NCBI RefSeq assembly: GCF_012034245.1
Contig: NZ_JAATEO010000018.1
Coordinates: forward strand, 62,001-126,000
Origin: Micromonospora thermarum
GTDB taxonomy: Bacteria; Actinomycetota; Actinomycetes; Mycobacteriales; Micromonosporaceae
DNA: 64,000 bases
Reading direction: 5' to 3'
Shown here in pieces: positions 51,358-59,113 of the stretch; position 1 is the stretch's first letter, and every line of letters starts with the position of its first letter. A program made the translations under genes and the position numbers. The notes under the pieces were generated by a model. That model was not told the DNA's origin and searched no databases. It worked only from the letters and a program-made list of their open reading frames with translations.

Positions 51358-52317
51358 ATGTCTGAGGTTCTCGTCGTCGTCGAAGCCACCCGGGAATTCG
51401 GCGTCAAGAAGGTCACCCTGGAGATGCTCACCCTCGCCCGCGGCCTGGGCACGCCCAGCGCGGTCGTGCTCGGTGGTCCCGGCGCCGCCGAGGCGCTGAG
51501 CGCGAAGCTGGGCGAGTACGGCGCGGAGAAGATCTACGCGGCCGAGAGCGAGGAGATCGACGGCTACCTGGTCGCCCCGAAGGCGACCGTGCTGGCCGAG
51601 CTGGTCCAGCGGGTGCAGCCGGCCGCCGTGCTGCTGGCCTCGTCGCAGGAGGGCAAGGAGATCGCCGCCCGCCTCGCGGTCAAGCTCGACAACGGCATCC
51701 TGACCGACGTGGTGGCCCTGGCGGCCGACGGCACCGCCACGCAGGTGGCCTTCGCCGGCTCCACCATCGTGAAGTCCAAGGTCACCCGTGGCCTGCCGCT
51801 GGTCACCGTCCGGCCGAACTCGCTCAACCCGGAGCCGGCCGCGGCCAGCCCGGCGGTCGAGCAGCTCACCGTGTCGGTCACCGACACCGACAAGCTGGCC
51901 AAGGTCGTCGACCGGGTCGCCGAGCAGAAGGGCTCCCGCCCGGAGCTGACCGAGGCGTCGGTCGTCGTCTCCGGCGGTCGCGGGGTCGGCAACGCCGACA
52001 ACTTCAAGCTCGTCGAGGAGCTGGCCGACCTGCTCGGTGGTGCGGTCGGCGCGTCCCGCGCCGCCGTCGACTCGGGCTTCTACCCGCACCAGTTCCAGGT
52101 GGGTCAGACCGGTAAGACCGTCTCCCCGCAGCTGTACGTCGCGCTCGGCATCTCCGGCGCGATCCAGCACCGGGCCGGCATGCAGACCTCGAAGACGATC
52201 GTCGCCGTCAACAAGGACGCGGAGGCGCCGATCTTCGAGCTGGCCGACTTCGGCGTGGTGGGTGACCTGTTCAAGGTCGTACCGCAGGCCGCCGAGGAGA
52301 TCCGCAAGCGCAAGTGA
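51358..52317 (+). CDS. etfA: Electron transfer flavoprotein alpha subunit
   Basis: This 319-residue protein starts at ATG 51358 (MSEVLVVVEATREFG). The FAD domain is clear: VVSGGRGVGNADNFKLVEEL, GASRAAVDSGFYPHQFQVGQ, VGQTGKTVSPQLYVALGISG, IQHRAGMQTSKTIVAVNKD and APIFELADFGVVGDLF. It is encoded directly after etfB and ends before a strong intrinsic terminator. Confidence 0.96.
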   Translation: MSEVLVVVEATREFGVKKVTLEMLTLARGLGTPSAVVLGGPGAAEALSAKLGEYGAEKIYAAESEEIDGYLVAPKATVLAELVQRVQPAAVLLASSQEGKEIAARLAVKLDNGILTDVVALAADGTATQVAFAGSTIVKSKVTRGLPLVTVRPNSLNPEPAAASPAVEQLTVSVTDTDKLAKVVDRVAEQKGSRPELTEASVVVSGGRGVGNADNFKLVEELADLLGGAVGASRAAVDSGFYPHQFQVGQTGKTVSPQLYVALGISGAIQHRAGMQTSKTIVAVNKDAEAPIFELADFGVVGDLFKVVPQAAEEIRKRK

Positions 52318-52354
52318 CGGCAGCGGGCGCCGCGCGCGGCGCCCCGCCCCCACG

Positions 52355-52393
52355 CGAAGGAGGGGCCACCCGTGGCGGGTGGCCCCTCCTTCG
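52355..52393 (+). terminator. Strong terminator after etfA, 17 bp perfect stem
   Basis: Bases 52355-52371 pair exactly with 52377-52393 around a GTGGC loop. It ends the etfBA operon and lies before the RskA-like remnant on the other strand. Confidence 0.85.
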
Positions 52394-52464
52394 TCGTTGC
52401 GGCCCCTCCCGTGCGGCGGAAGGGGAGCTGATCGGCGGGCCGGGGAGCTGAGCCGGCCCGCCGA

Positions 52465-52775
52465 TCAGCCCGTCAGGGTGCCCCTCAGCAAGCTGTTGCC
52501 GGACTGGGCGGTGTTGTTGTCGTACGCCTCGGCGGAAACGTCGACAACCGAGTATGCCTCAAGGTCCACGTTCGGTGGCAACGGGAGCAGCTCGTCTTTT
52601 TCCGAACCGAGCACGCCGACCGAGAACATCTCCGTGGTGTCCGGGTGATGAGCCACACCTCGTAGTACCCCGACACGTCCCGGAGATTCGCCACGTGCAG
52701 GTGCAGTCGCCCGTTGTCGAACACCCGGGCCTCGCCGTTCGCGTCCGGCGGAGTCGAGCTCACGGCCGTGCCGGC
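52465..52775 (-). pseudogene. RskA-like (anti-sigma-K C-terminal domain) remnant
   Basis: On the minus strand ARVFDNGRLHLHVANLRDVS and GYYEVWLI read in one frame, then from about 52645 the sequence continues in another frame as DTTEMFSVGVLGSEKDE, then LPPNVDLEAYSVVDVSAEA and YDNNTAQSGNSLLRGTL to the stop at 52465. This is the extracellular domain of RskA-type anti-sigma factors with a one-base deletion. The cytosolic zinc domain and membrane helix are absent upstream. No sigma factor is adjacent. The rest of the gap to 52957 shows nothing else. Confidence 0.7.
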
Positions 52776-52957
52776 GTGACCGTTGGGACGCGCCCGCCGG
52801 CCGCCCGACCTGCCGGCCGACCGGGCCGCGCCGAGCGGGGCGGGGGAGGAGAAGCACCCCCGCCCCGGCTCCGGCGTACCCGGGCGACCTCCGCCGTTCG
52901 CAGCCCGCGTACTCCGGCGTCCGGCGGGTGCCCGGGTGGTCGTTAGGCTGAACCCTG

Positions 52958-54133
52958 ATGGCTTACCTGGATCACGCGGCGACGACTCCGATGCTCGACG
53001 AGGCACTGGAGGCGTACGTCGCCACCGCCCGCGAGGTCGGCAACGCGTCCTCCCTGCACGCGGCGGGCCGTCGTGCCCGCCGGCGGGTGGAGGAGTCGCG
53101 GGAGCGGGTGGCCGCCGCGCTGGGCGCCCGACCCTCCGAGGTGATCTTCACCGGTGGGGGGACGGAGAGCGACAACCTCGCGGTGAAGGGCGTCTTCTGG
53201 GCGCGGCGGGCCGTGGACGGCCGGCGGACGCGGGTGGTCTCCAGCGCCGTCGAGCACCACGCCGTGCTGGACGCGGTCGACTGGCTCGCCGCCCACGAGG
53301 GCGCCGAGGTGGCCCTCCTCCCGGTGGACGCCGCCGGCCGGGTCGGCCCGGATCAGCTCCGCGCCGAGCTCGACGCGCACGGCGACCGGGTCGCCGTGGT
53401 GACGACGATGTGGGCGAACAACGAGGTCGGCACGGTCCAGCCGGTCGCCGCGCTGGCGGCGGTCGCCGCCGAGCACGGGGTGCCGTTCCACACCGACGCG
53501 ATCCAGGCGGTCGGCCAGGTGCCGGTCGACTTCGCCGCCAGCGGGGTCTCCGCGCTCACCGTCACCGGGCACAAGCTCGGCGGGCCGGCCGGCGTGGGTG
53601 CGCTGCTACTCGCCCGCGACGTCGCCGCCACCCCGCTCCTGCACGGCGGCGGTCAGGAGCGGGATGTCCGTTCCGGCACGCTCGACACCGCCGGCATCGT
53701 CGCCTTCGCGGTGGCGGTGGAGACGGCGGTCAAGCGCCAGCAGGAGTACGCGGCCCGCGTCGCCGCCCTCCGCGACGACCTCGTCGAGCGGGTACGGCAG
53801 GCGGTGCCGGAGGTCGTGTTCAACGGCGACCCGGTGGACCGGCTGCCCGGCAACGCGCATTTCTCCTTCCCGGGCTGCGAGGGCGACGCGCTGCTGCTCC
53901 TGCTCGACGCGCAGGGCATCGCCTGCTCCACCGGGTCGGCCTGCTCGGCGGGGGTGGCCCAGCCGAGCCACGTGCTGATCGCGATGGGCGCCGACGACGA
54001 CCGCGCCCGTTCCTCCCTGCGCTTCACCCTCGGCCACACCAGCACGCCGTCGGAAGTCGACGCCGTCATCAAGGCCCTCCCGGGGGCGGTGGACCGCGCC
54101 CGCCGCGCCGCCAACTACCGCACCCCCCGCTAA
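52958..54133 (+). CDS. Cysteine desulfurase
   Basis: This 391-residue aminotransferase class V protein starts at ATG 52958 (MAYLDHAATTPM). The PLP Lys is at 206 in TVTGHKLGGPAGVGALL. The substrate-attacking Cys is at 329 in CSTGSACSAG. Other NifS/IscS features are IFTGGGTESDNLAVKG, EHHAVLD and GGGQERDVRSGTLDTAGIVA. It releases sulfur from cysteine as a persulfide. The next plus-strand gene is mnmA, a tRNA thiolase that needs exactly such sulfur, so the pair probably works together. Confidence 0.93.
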   Translation: MAYLDHAATTPMLDEALEAYVATAREVGNASSLHAAGRRARRRVEESRERVAAALGARPSEVIFTGGGTESDNLAVKGVFWARRAVDGRRTRVVSSAVEHHAVLDAVDWLAAHEGAEVALLPVDAAGRVGPDQLRAELDAHGDRVAVVTTMWANNEVGTVQPVAALAAVAAEHGVPFHTDAIQAVGQVPVDFAASGVSALTVTGHKLGGPAGVGALLLARDVAATPLLHGGGQERDVRSGTLDTAGIVAFAVAVETAVKRQQEYAARVAALRDDLVERVRQAVPEVVFNGDPVDRLPGNAHFSFPGCEGDALLLLLDAQGIACSTGSACSAGVAQPSHVLIAMGADDDRARSSLRFTLGHTSTPSEVDAVIKALPGAVDRARRAANYRTPR

Positions 54134-54149
54134 CCCCCTCCTTCTCCCG

Positions 54150-54219
54150 CGATCTTGCGGTTTCGGTCCCCCTTCTGTGGTGATCCGCCCTTTTCGCCCG
54201 GGCAGGAAGTGCAAGATCG
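54150..54219. repeat. Inverted repeat CGATCTTGC/GCAAGATCG
   Basis: Arms at 54150-54158 and 54211-54219 flank 52 bases. The sequence resembles a short GATCTTGC-bearing intergenic element that I associate with Micromonospora genomes; another GGATCTTGCG occurs just after ligA (61254-61263). The 209-base gap holds nothing else apart from the mnmA ribosome site. Confidence 0.5.
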
Positions 54220-54342
54220 TGGGGGTTGAGGCGGGGCTGGTCGGGTGGGGTCGGTCGCAGGAGGGGCGCGGGGAGTTCGGCAGGCCGGCTCGGGTCGTTA
54301 CGCTCGGGTGGGAACCGGGATGGCCGGGGAAGGGTGGTCAGG

Positions 54343-55416
54343 GTGCGGGTGCTGGCGGCGATGTCGGGCGGCGTGGACTCCGCCGTGGCGGCGGCGCGGG
54401 CCGTCGAGGCGGGGCACGACGTGACCGGCGTGCACCTGGCGCTCGCCCGTAACCCGCAGACGTACCGCACCGGCGCCCGGGGCTGCTGCACCCTGGAGGA
54501 CTCGCGGGACGCCCGCCGGGCCGCCGACGTCATCGGCATCCCGTTCTACGTGTGGGACATGGCCGACCGGTTCCACGCCGACGTCGTGGACGACTTCGTC
54601 GCCGAGTACGCCGCCGGCCGTACGCCGAATCCCTGCCTGCGCTGCAACGAGAAGATCAAGTTCGCCGCGGTGCTGGACCGGGCCGTCGCCCTGGGGTTCG
54701 ACGCGGTGGTCACCGGCCACCACGCCCGGCTCGGCCCGGACGGCCTGCTGCGGCGCAGCGTCGACCTGGCCAAGGACCAGTCGTACGTCCTCGCCGTGCT
54801 CACCCGCGAGCAGTTGGACCGGTCGATGTTCCCGCTGGGCGACTCGACGAAGGCGCAGGTCCGCGAGGAGGCGGCGCGCCGCGGGCTCGCCGTGGCTGAC
54901 AAGCCGGATTCCCACGACATCTGCTTCATCGCCGACGGGGACACCCGCGGCTTCCTCGCCCAGCGCCTCGGCGAGACGCCCGGTGACGTGGTCGACGTGA
55001 CCACCGGCGCCGTCGTCGGCACGCACGCCGGGGCGTACGCGTACACCGTCGGCCAGCGGCGGGGCCTGCACCTGGACCGCCCGGCACCGGACGGCCGCCC
55101 GCGCTACGTCCTGTCGATCACCCCGAAGACCAACACGGTGACCGTCGGCCCGGCCGAGGCCCTGGAGGTGTCGCACGTCCGCGCCGACCGTCCGGTGTGG
55201 ACCGGCGGGCCCCGTCCGGACGCGTCGGTCGAGTGTGAGGTGCAGCTGCGCGCCCACGGTGACGTGGTGCCCGCCACGGTGACGGTGGCCGCCGACGGCC
55301 TGCGCGCCGAGCTGCGCCGCCCCGTCCGGGGCGTCGCCGCCGGTCAGGCGATCGTGGCGTACCGGCCGGACCCGGCCGGCGACGTCGTGCTCGGCTCCGC
55401 CACCATCGCCGCCTGA
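54343..55416 (+). CDS. mnmA: tRNA-specific 2-thiouridylase MnmA
   Basis: This 357-residue protein starts at GTG 54343; the frame is open upstream to 54226 but conservation begins at VRVLAAMSGGVDSAVAAARA. The PP-loop ATP site is SGGVDS. The catalytic Cys pair is in RTPNPCLRCNEKIKF and DSHDICFIADGDTRGFL. YTVGQRRGLHL marks the central domain. It thiolates U34 of Lys, Glu and Gln tRNAs using sulfur relayed from cysteine desulfurase, encoded just upstream. Confidence 0.95.
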   Translation: MRVLAAMSGGVDSAVAAARAVEAGHDVTGVHLALARNPQTYRTGARGCCTLEDSRDARRAADVIGIPFYVWDMADRFHADVVDDFVAEYAAGRTPNPCLRCNEKIKFAAVLDRAVALGFDAVVTGHHARLGPDGLLRRSVDLAKDQSYVLAVLTREQLDRSMFPLGDSTKAQVREEAARRGLAVADKPDSHDICFIADGDTRGFLAQRLGETPGDVVDVTTGAVVGTHAGAYAYTVGQRRGLHLDRPAPDGRPRYVLSITPKTNTVTVGPAEALEVSHVRADRPVWTGGPRPDASVECEVQLRAHGDVVPATVTVAADGLRAELRRPVRGVAAGQAIVAYRPDPAGDVVLGSATIAA

Positions 55417-55495
55417 CCGGTGGGCACGGACCCGTCCGGGGCCGGCGGCGGCGGTCCGGGCGGCGCGGCACGGCGGACCCGATAGTCTTCGGGCC

Positions 55496-56500
55496 GTGAC
55501 AGATCAGGGGTGGCCGTGGCCGGCCGGGGCGGCGACCGGTATCGGGTCGCTGCCGGGCACCGACATCGCCGAGGCCCAGCGGATCGTCCTCGGTGAGCTT
55601 CCCGCCCTGCCGCACCTGCCGGAGCTGCCGGCCCGCGGTCCCGGCGCGGACCTGATCGGCCGCACCGCCGGTCTGCTGGTGGAGCTTCCCGTAGAGCTGT
55701 ACGCGGCCCGCTGGCGCATCGCCCCCCGCCCGGGGCGGGACCTGCGCCGCGCGCGGGACCTGATGGAACGCGACCTGGACCAGCTCGCCGAGCAGGCCGA
55801 GACGTACTCCGGTGCGATCAAGATCCAGGTCGGCGGGCCGCTCACCCTGGCCGCGTCGCTGGAACTTCCGATCGGCGGCCGGATGGTCCGCGACCCGGGA
55901 GCGGTCCGGGACCTGACCGGGTCGCTCGCCGAGGGGGTACGCGACCACGTCGCCGCCGTGGCCCGCCGCCTGCCCCGGGCTTCGGTGCTGCTGCAACTGG
56001 ACGAGCCGTCGCTGCCCGCGGTGCTCGCCGGCCGGGTGCCGACCGAGAGCGGCTTCGGCACGTACCGCGCGATGGAGCCGGGGGTGGCCGGCACGCTGCT
56101 CCGCGACGTCGTCGAGGCCGCCGGGGTGCCGGTGGTCGTGCACTGCTGCGCGCCCGACGTGCCGCTGGAGCTGATCCGGACGGCCGGCGCGGTGGGCGTC
56201 GCGCTCGACCTCGGCCTCGTCACCGACCTGGATCCGCTGGGCGAGGCCGTCGACGCGGGGCTCGGGCTGCTGGCCGGCGCCGCGCCGACCGGACCGCCGT
56301 CCGGCGGGCGCGCGCCGACCTCGGCGCAGGTCGCCGACCGGGTACGCCAGCTCTGGGACCGCCTCGGGTTCCCCCGCCGCCGCCTCGCCGAGCAGGTGGT
56401 CGTCACGCCGGCGTGCGGGCTCGCGAACGCCAGCCCGCAGTACGCCCGGGCGGTGCTCACGGCCTGCCGGGACGCCGGGCGGCGGCTCGCCGAGGACTGA
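55496..56500 (+). CDS. MetE C-terminal-like (B12-independent methionine synthase fold) protein
   Basis: This 334-residue protein starts at GTG 55496. A UROD/MetE-like barrel is indicated by TGIGSLPGTDIAEAQRIVLG at the start, IKIQVGGPLTLAASLELPIG, LLQLDEPSLPAVLAG, and likely zinc ligands in VVVHCCAPDVP and VVTPACGLANASP. It is much shorter than full MetE (about 750 residues), so it is a single-barrel relative of the kind found in actinobacteria, probably a methyltransferase of unknown methyl donor. Its stop codon is also the left flank of a MITE-like repeat. Confidence 0.85.
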   Translation: MTDQGWPWPAGAATGIGSLPGTDIAEAQRIVLGELPALPHLPELPARGPGADLIGRTAGLLVELPVELYAARWRIAPRPGRDLRRARDLMERDLDQLAEQAETYSGAIKIQVGGPLTLAASLELPIGGRMVRDPGAVRDLTGSLAEGVRDHVAAVARRLPRASVLLQLDEPSLPAVLAGRVPTESGFGTYRAMEPGVAGTLLRDVVEAAGVPVVVHCCAPDVPLELIRTAGAVGVALDLGLVTDLDPLGEAVDAGLGLLAGAAPTGPPSGGRAPTSAQVADRVRQLWDRLGFPRRRLAEQVVVTPACGLANASPQYARAVLTACRDAGRRLAED

Positions 56501-56661
56501 GAGCGCGTTTGAGGAGTGCTGGCCGGCCTGCGCCGGGCCCAGCCGCCGCCCGGCGGCGTTGTCGGGAGGTCCGGATACAACACCGGTTCCGGACCCCCGA
56601 CGCCTTGCCGGACGACGCCTGGCCTCCGGCTCGGCTCGACCGACACTCCTCAAACACGCTC
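56501..56661. repeat. 161 bp MITE-like element
   Basis: Terminal inverted repeats GAGCGCGTTTGAGGAGTG (56501-56518) and its complement (56644-56661) match at 17 of 18 bases. TGA flanks both ends (56498-56500 and 56662-56664), consistent with a 3-base target duplication. The left TGA is the stop codon of the MetE-like gene. There is no coding capacity inside. Confidence 0.75.
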
Positions 56662-56699
56662 TGAGGTTTCCGTCGTACGGGCGGGGCAGGATGGCCGGC

Positions 56700-57062
56700 A
56701 TGATTGGACAGCTGCGTTCAGTGGTGATCGACTGCCCCGATCCGCGGGCCCTCGCGTCGTTCTACTCGGAGCTGCTCGGCCTGCCGCTCGACCCGGATGG
56801 CACCGACGGTGACGGCTGGGTGGTGATCTCGGGCAACGGGCACCGGCTCGCCTTCCAGCAGGCTCTCAACCTGCGTCCGCCGACCTGGCCGGAGCCGGGC
56901 GTCCCCCAGCAGTTCCACCTCGACGTGCAGGTCGAGGACGTGGAGGCGGCGGAGAAGCAGGTGCTCGCGCTCGGGGCGCGCCGGCTGCCCGGCGGCGGGC
57001 AGGACTTTCGGGTCTACGCCGACCCGGCCGGTCACCCGTTCTGCCTGGTCTTCGACGTCTGA
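56700..57062 (+). CDS. VOC/glyoxalase-family protein
   Basis: This 120-residue protein starts at ATG 56700; ATG 56691 also fits. One pair of beta-alpha-beta-beta-beta units is seen: VVIDCPDPRALASFYSELLG, then HLDVQVEDVEAAEKQVLALG and FRVYADPAGHPFCLVF. His in QQFHLDVQV and the acidic end of the last strand are candidate metal ligands. Actinobacterial members act in detoxification or antibiotic binding; this one has no specific assignment. Confidence 0.85.
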   Translation: MIGQLRSVVIDCPDPRALASFYSELLGLPLDPDGTDGDGWVVISGNGHRLAFQQALNLRPPTWPEPGVPQQFHLDVQVEDVEAAEKQVLALGARRLPGGGQDFRVYADPAGHPFCLVFDV

Positions 57063-57176
57063 GCCGGCCGGCCGCACGCCCGGGAAGGTGTCGGGCGCCC
57101 CGCTGGGTCGACCCGTCCACGATCTCGCCCCGCGTGGCGCGCGTCGGGCTGCCGGAGGGTCTGGCGGAGGTCGCCG

Positions 57177-58229
57177 GTGGACGGCATGATCGCGGGAATG
57201 ACCGACCCCTCCCTCCGGCGGGCCGCGGGCTCGCTGTTCGGCCTGGCCTACGGTGACGCGCTCGGCAAGCCGACCGAGTTCCTGACCGTCGCCGAGATCG
57301 TCCGACGGTACGGGCCGGCCGGCCCGCGCGAGCTGACCGGCGACCCCGCCCTGGTCACCGACGACACCCAGATGGCGCTGGCGGTCGGCTGGGCGCTCCA
57401 CGAGGCGCAGCGGCTTACGCCGGAGACGGTGGAGCCGCTGCTGCGGCGGCGCTTCGTGGCCTGGTCGGTGAGCCCGGACAACGACCGGGCCCCGGGCGTG
57501 ACCTGCCTGCGGGCCTGCGCGGAGCTGGCCCGGGGCACCCGCTGGCAGCACGCTGCGGTGATCGGGTCGAAGGGCTGCGGCGCGAACATGCGGGTCACCC
57601 CGGTCGGTCTGCTCGACGTCGACCTCGACACGCTCGCCGGGCTGGCCCAGCTTCAGGCGGGGCTGACGCACGGCCATCCGACGGGTCTGGCGGCCAGCGA
57701 GCTGACCGCGTACGCGGTGCGGTTGCTGCGCGACGGCGCCGAGCCGGCCGAGGTGCCGGCGCTGCTCGCGGAGCGGGCCCGGGAGCAGCGGGAGACCTAC
57801 CGGGAGGAGTGGCTCGGCGACCTGTGGCAGGTCGCTCGTGCCGCCAGCCCGGAGACGTTCATCGCCGCCGGCTGGGACGAGTGCCTCGCGATCCTCGACC
57901 GCCTCCGGGCGGCGCTGGCCGGACCGGACGACGGCGGCGACCCGTGCCGGCACACCGGTGAGGGCTGGATCGCCGAGGAGGCGCTCGCCACGGCCCTGTA
58001 CTGCGCGATCCGGCACGCCGACGACCCGGTCGCCGCTCTGGCCCGCGGCGCCACCACCACCGGCGATTCGGACTCGATCGCCGCGCTGGCCGGTGCCTTC
58101 GTCGGCGCGGCCCTCGGCACGCCCGCCTGGCCCGCCGACTGGGCCACCCGCATCGAGTACGCCGACCAGCTCTTCACCCTCAGCACCCTGCCCACCCGAC
58201 ACCCCCTGACCGGGCCCCCGCTGGGTTGA
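57177..58229 (+). CDS. ADP-ribosylglycohydrolase family protein
   Basis: This 350-residue protein starts at GTG 57177, five bases after GGAGGT; ATG 57186 and 57198 are alternatives. Metal-binding motifs typical of DraG/ARH proteins are present: LAYGDALGKPTEF, VTDDTQMALAVGWAL and TTTGDSDSIAALAGAFVGAA. It should remove ADP-ribose from proteins or small molecules in the cytosol. No ADP-ribosyltransferase or dinitrogenase gene is nearby; TIR-type NADases sit 40 kb away and any link is speculative. Confidence 0.9.
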   Translation: MDGMIAGMTDPSLRRAAGSLFGLAYGDALGKPTEFLTVAEIVRRYGPAGPRELTGDPALVTDDTQMALAVGWALHEAQRLTPETVEPLLRRRFVAWSVSPDNDRAPGVTCLRACAELARGTRWQHAAVIGSKGCGANMRVTPVGLLDVDLDTLAGLAQLQAGLTHGHPTGLAASELTAYAVRLLRDGAEPAEVPALLAERAREQRETYREEWLGDLWQVARAASPETFIAAGWDECLAILDRLRAALAGPDDGGDPCRHTGEGWIAEEALATALYCAIRHADDPVAALARGATTTGDSDSIAALAGAFVGAALGTPAWPADWATRIEYADQLFTLSTLPTRHPLTGPPLG

Positions 58230-58284
58230 TCAAGAGGTTTTCGGTCCTCGGAGGCGTTCCCCGGAGCCAGAACTTCTTGGTCAA
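58226..58284. repeat. Inverted repeat TTGATCAAGAGGTT / AACTTCTTGGTCAA
   Basis: Arms at 58226-58239 and 58271-58284 match at 12 of 14 bases around a 31-base centre. It lies between two convergent genes and includes the stop codon of the left one, so it can act as a bidirectional terminator. A similar GTTGATCAAGAGG element is, from memory, frequent in Micromonospora. Confidence 0.6.
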
Positions 58285-58302
58285 CTCTCTGCTGGCGGGG
58301 GG

Positions 58303-58932
58303 TCAGTGGGGGAGGCGGCGGATCTGGCGCCAGAGGGTCGGGTCGCAGGTCCCGGCGTGGTTGGCGAAGTCGGCGAGCGGGACGCGGACGGGCTCGGTGA
58401 GGTTGACGAAGCTGTCGTGGTCGGCGTCCGGGTCCCAGCTCCGGGTCGGGATGGGGACGTGGTCGTCCCGGTCGCTCTTGTCCTGGCTGGTGATCTTCAG
58501 GACGTCGGCGGCCCGCTCGTCGGCGCGCAGCACCAGGCAGGGACGGACCTTCGAGCCGCTGCCGTCGGCGTACGGGACGTCGGCCCACCAGATCTCCCCG
58601 GGGCGGGGCGTCCGGGCCGGTGTCGCCTCACCGGTACGCGGGCGGGGCGGGGCGGGGACACGGTCGCGGCTGCCCCGGCGGGAGCGGGTCCGCGTGTCGC
58701 CACGCCCGCCGGGTCGGGTTCCGCCGACGCCGCCACGGCTGCCGCCGCCACGGGTGCCGCCGCGCCGGTCGCGGGTGCCGCCGCCCGCCTCGGGACGGGT
58801 GTCGCCCGGCCCCGCCGAGCGGCGACCGGCCGCGCGGTGCCGCCACTCGTTCCACGCCCAGCCGGCCGCCACGGCCAGCACGATCGCCGCCGCCCAGAGG
58901 AGCCAGTCGGGCACGCGTACCCCCTTGATCAT
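58303..58932 (-). CDS. Membrane-anchored PemK/MazF-like protein
   Basis: This 209-residue protein starts at ATG 58932. One transmembrane helix lies at residues 10-27 (WLLWAAAIVLAVAAGWAW), then a Gly/Arg-rich linker of about 75 residues (GGGTRDRRGGTRGGGSRGGV), then a PemK/MazF fold: GEIWWADVPYADGSGSKVRP, CLVLRADERAADVLKITSQD and VNLTEPVRVPLADF. No antitoxin gene adjoins it. A tethered fold with a flexible linker argues against a free ribonuclease toxin and for a housekeeping or sensing role, but RNase activity is not excluded. Confidence 0.78.
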   Translation of the reverse strand: MIKGVRVPDWLLWAAAIVLAVAAGWAWNEWRHRAAGRRSAGPGDTRPEAGGGTRDRRGGTRGGGSRGGVGGTRPGGRGDTRTRSRRGSRDRVPAPPRPRTGEATPARTPRPGEIWWADVPYADGSGSKVRPCLVLRADERAADVLKITSQDKSDRDDHVPIPTRSWDPDADHDSFVNLTEPVRVPLADFANHAGTCDPTLWRQIRRLPH

Positions 58933-59113
58933 GAGTCGGCGCGGCGCGGACGCCGCACGCGCCGCGCGACGGCCGGCCGGGGCCGGTGGGCGCGTCGTCC
59001 GGCGATCCTCGCACGTTCCGGGCGGGGTCGCCCGTCCGTGCGGCGGGTGGGCGGCGGAGTGTCCCACCTTCCGGATACCGTGCCGGGTAACGGAACAACG
59101 GGAGGTCACGGCG

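Noticed and set aside
54134..54342. A riboswitch upstream of mnmA
   Set aside because: The only structure is the dispersed inverted repeat; no conserved aptamer pattern is visible.
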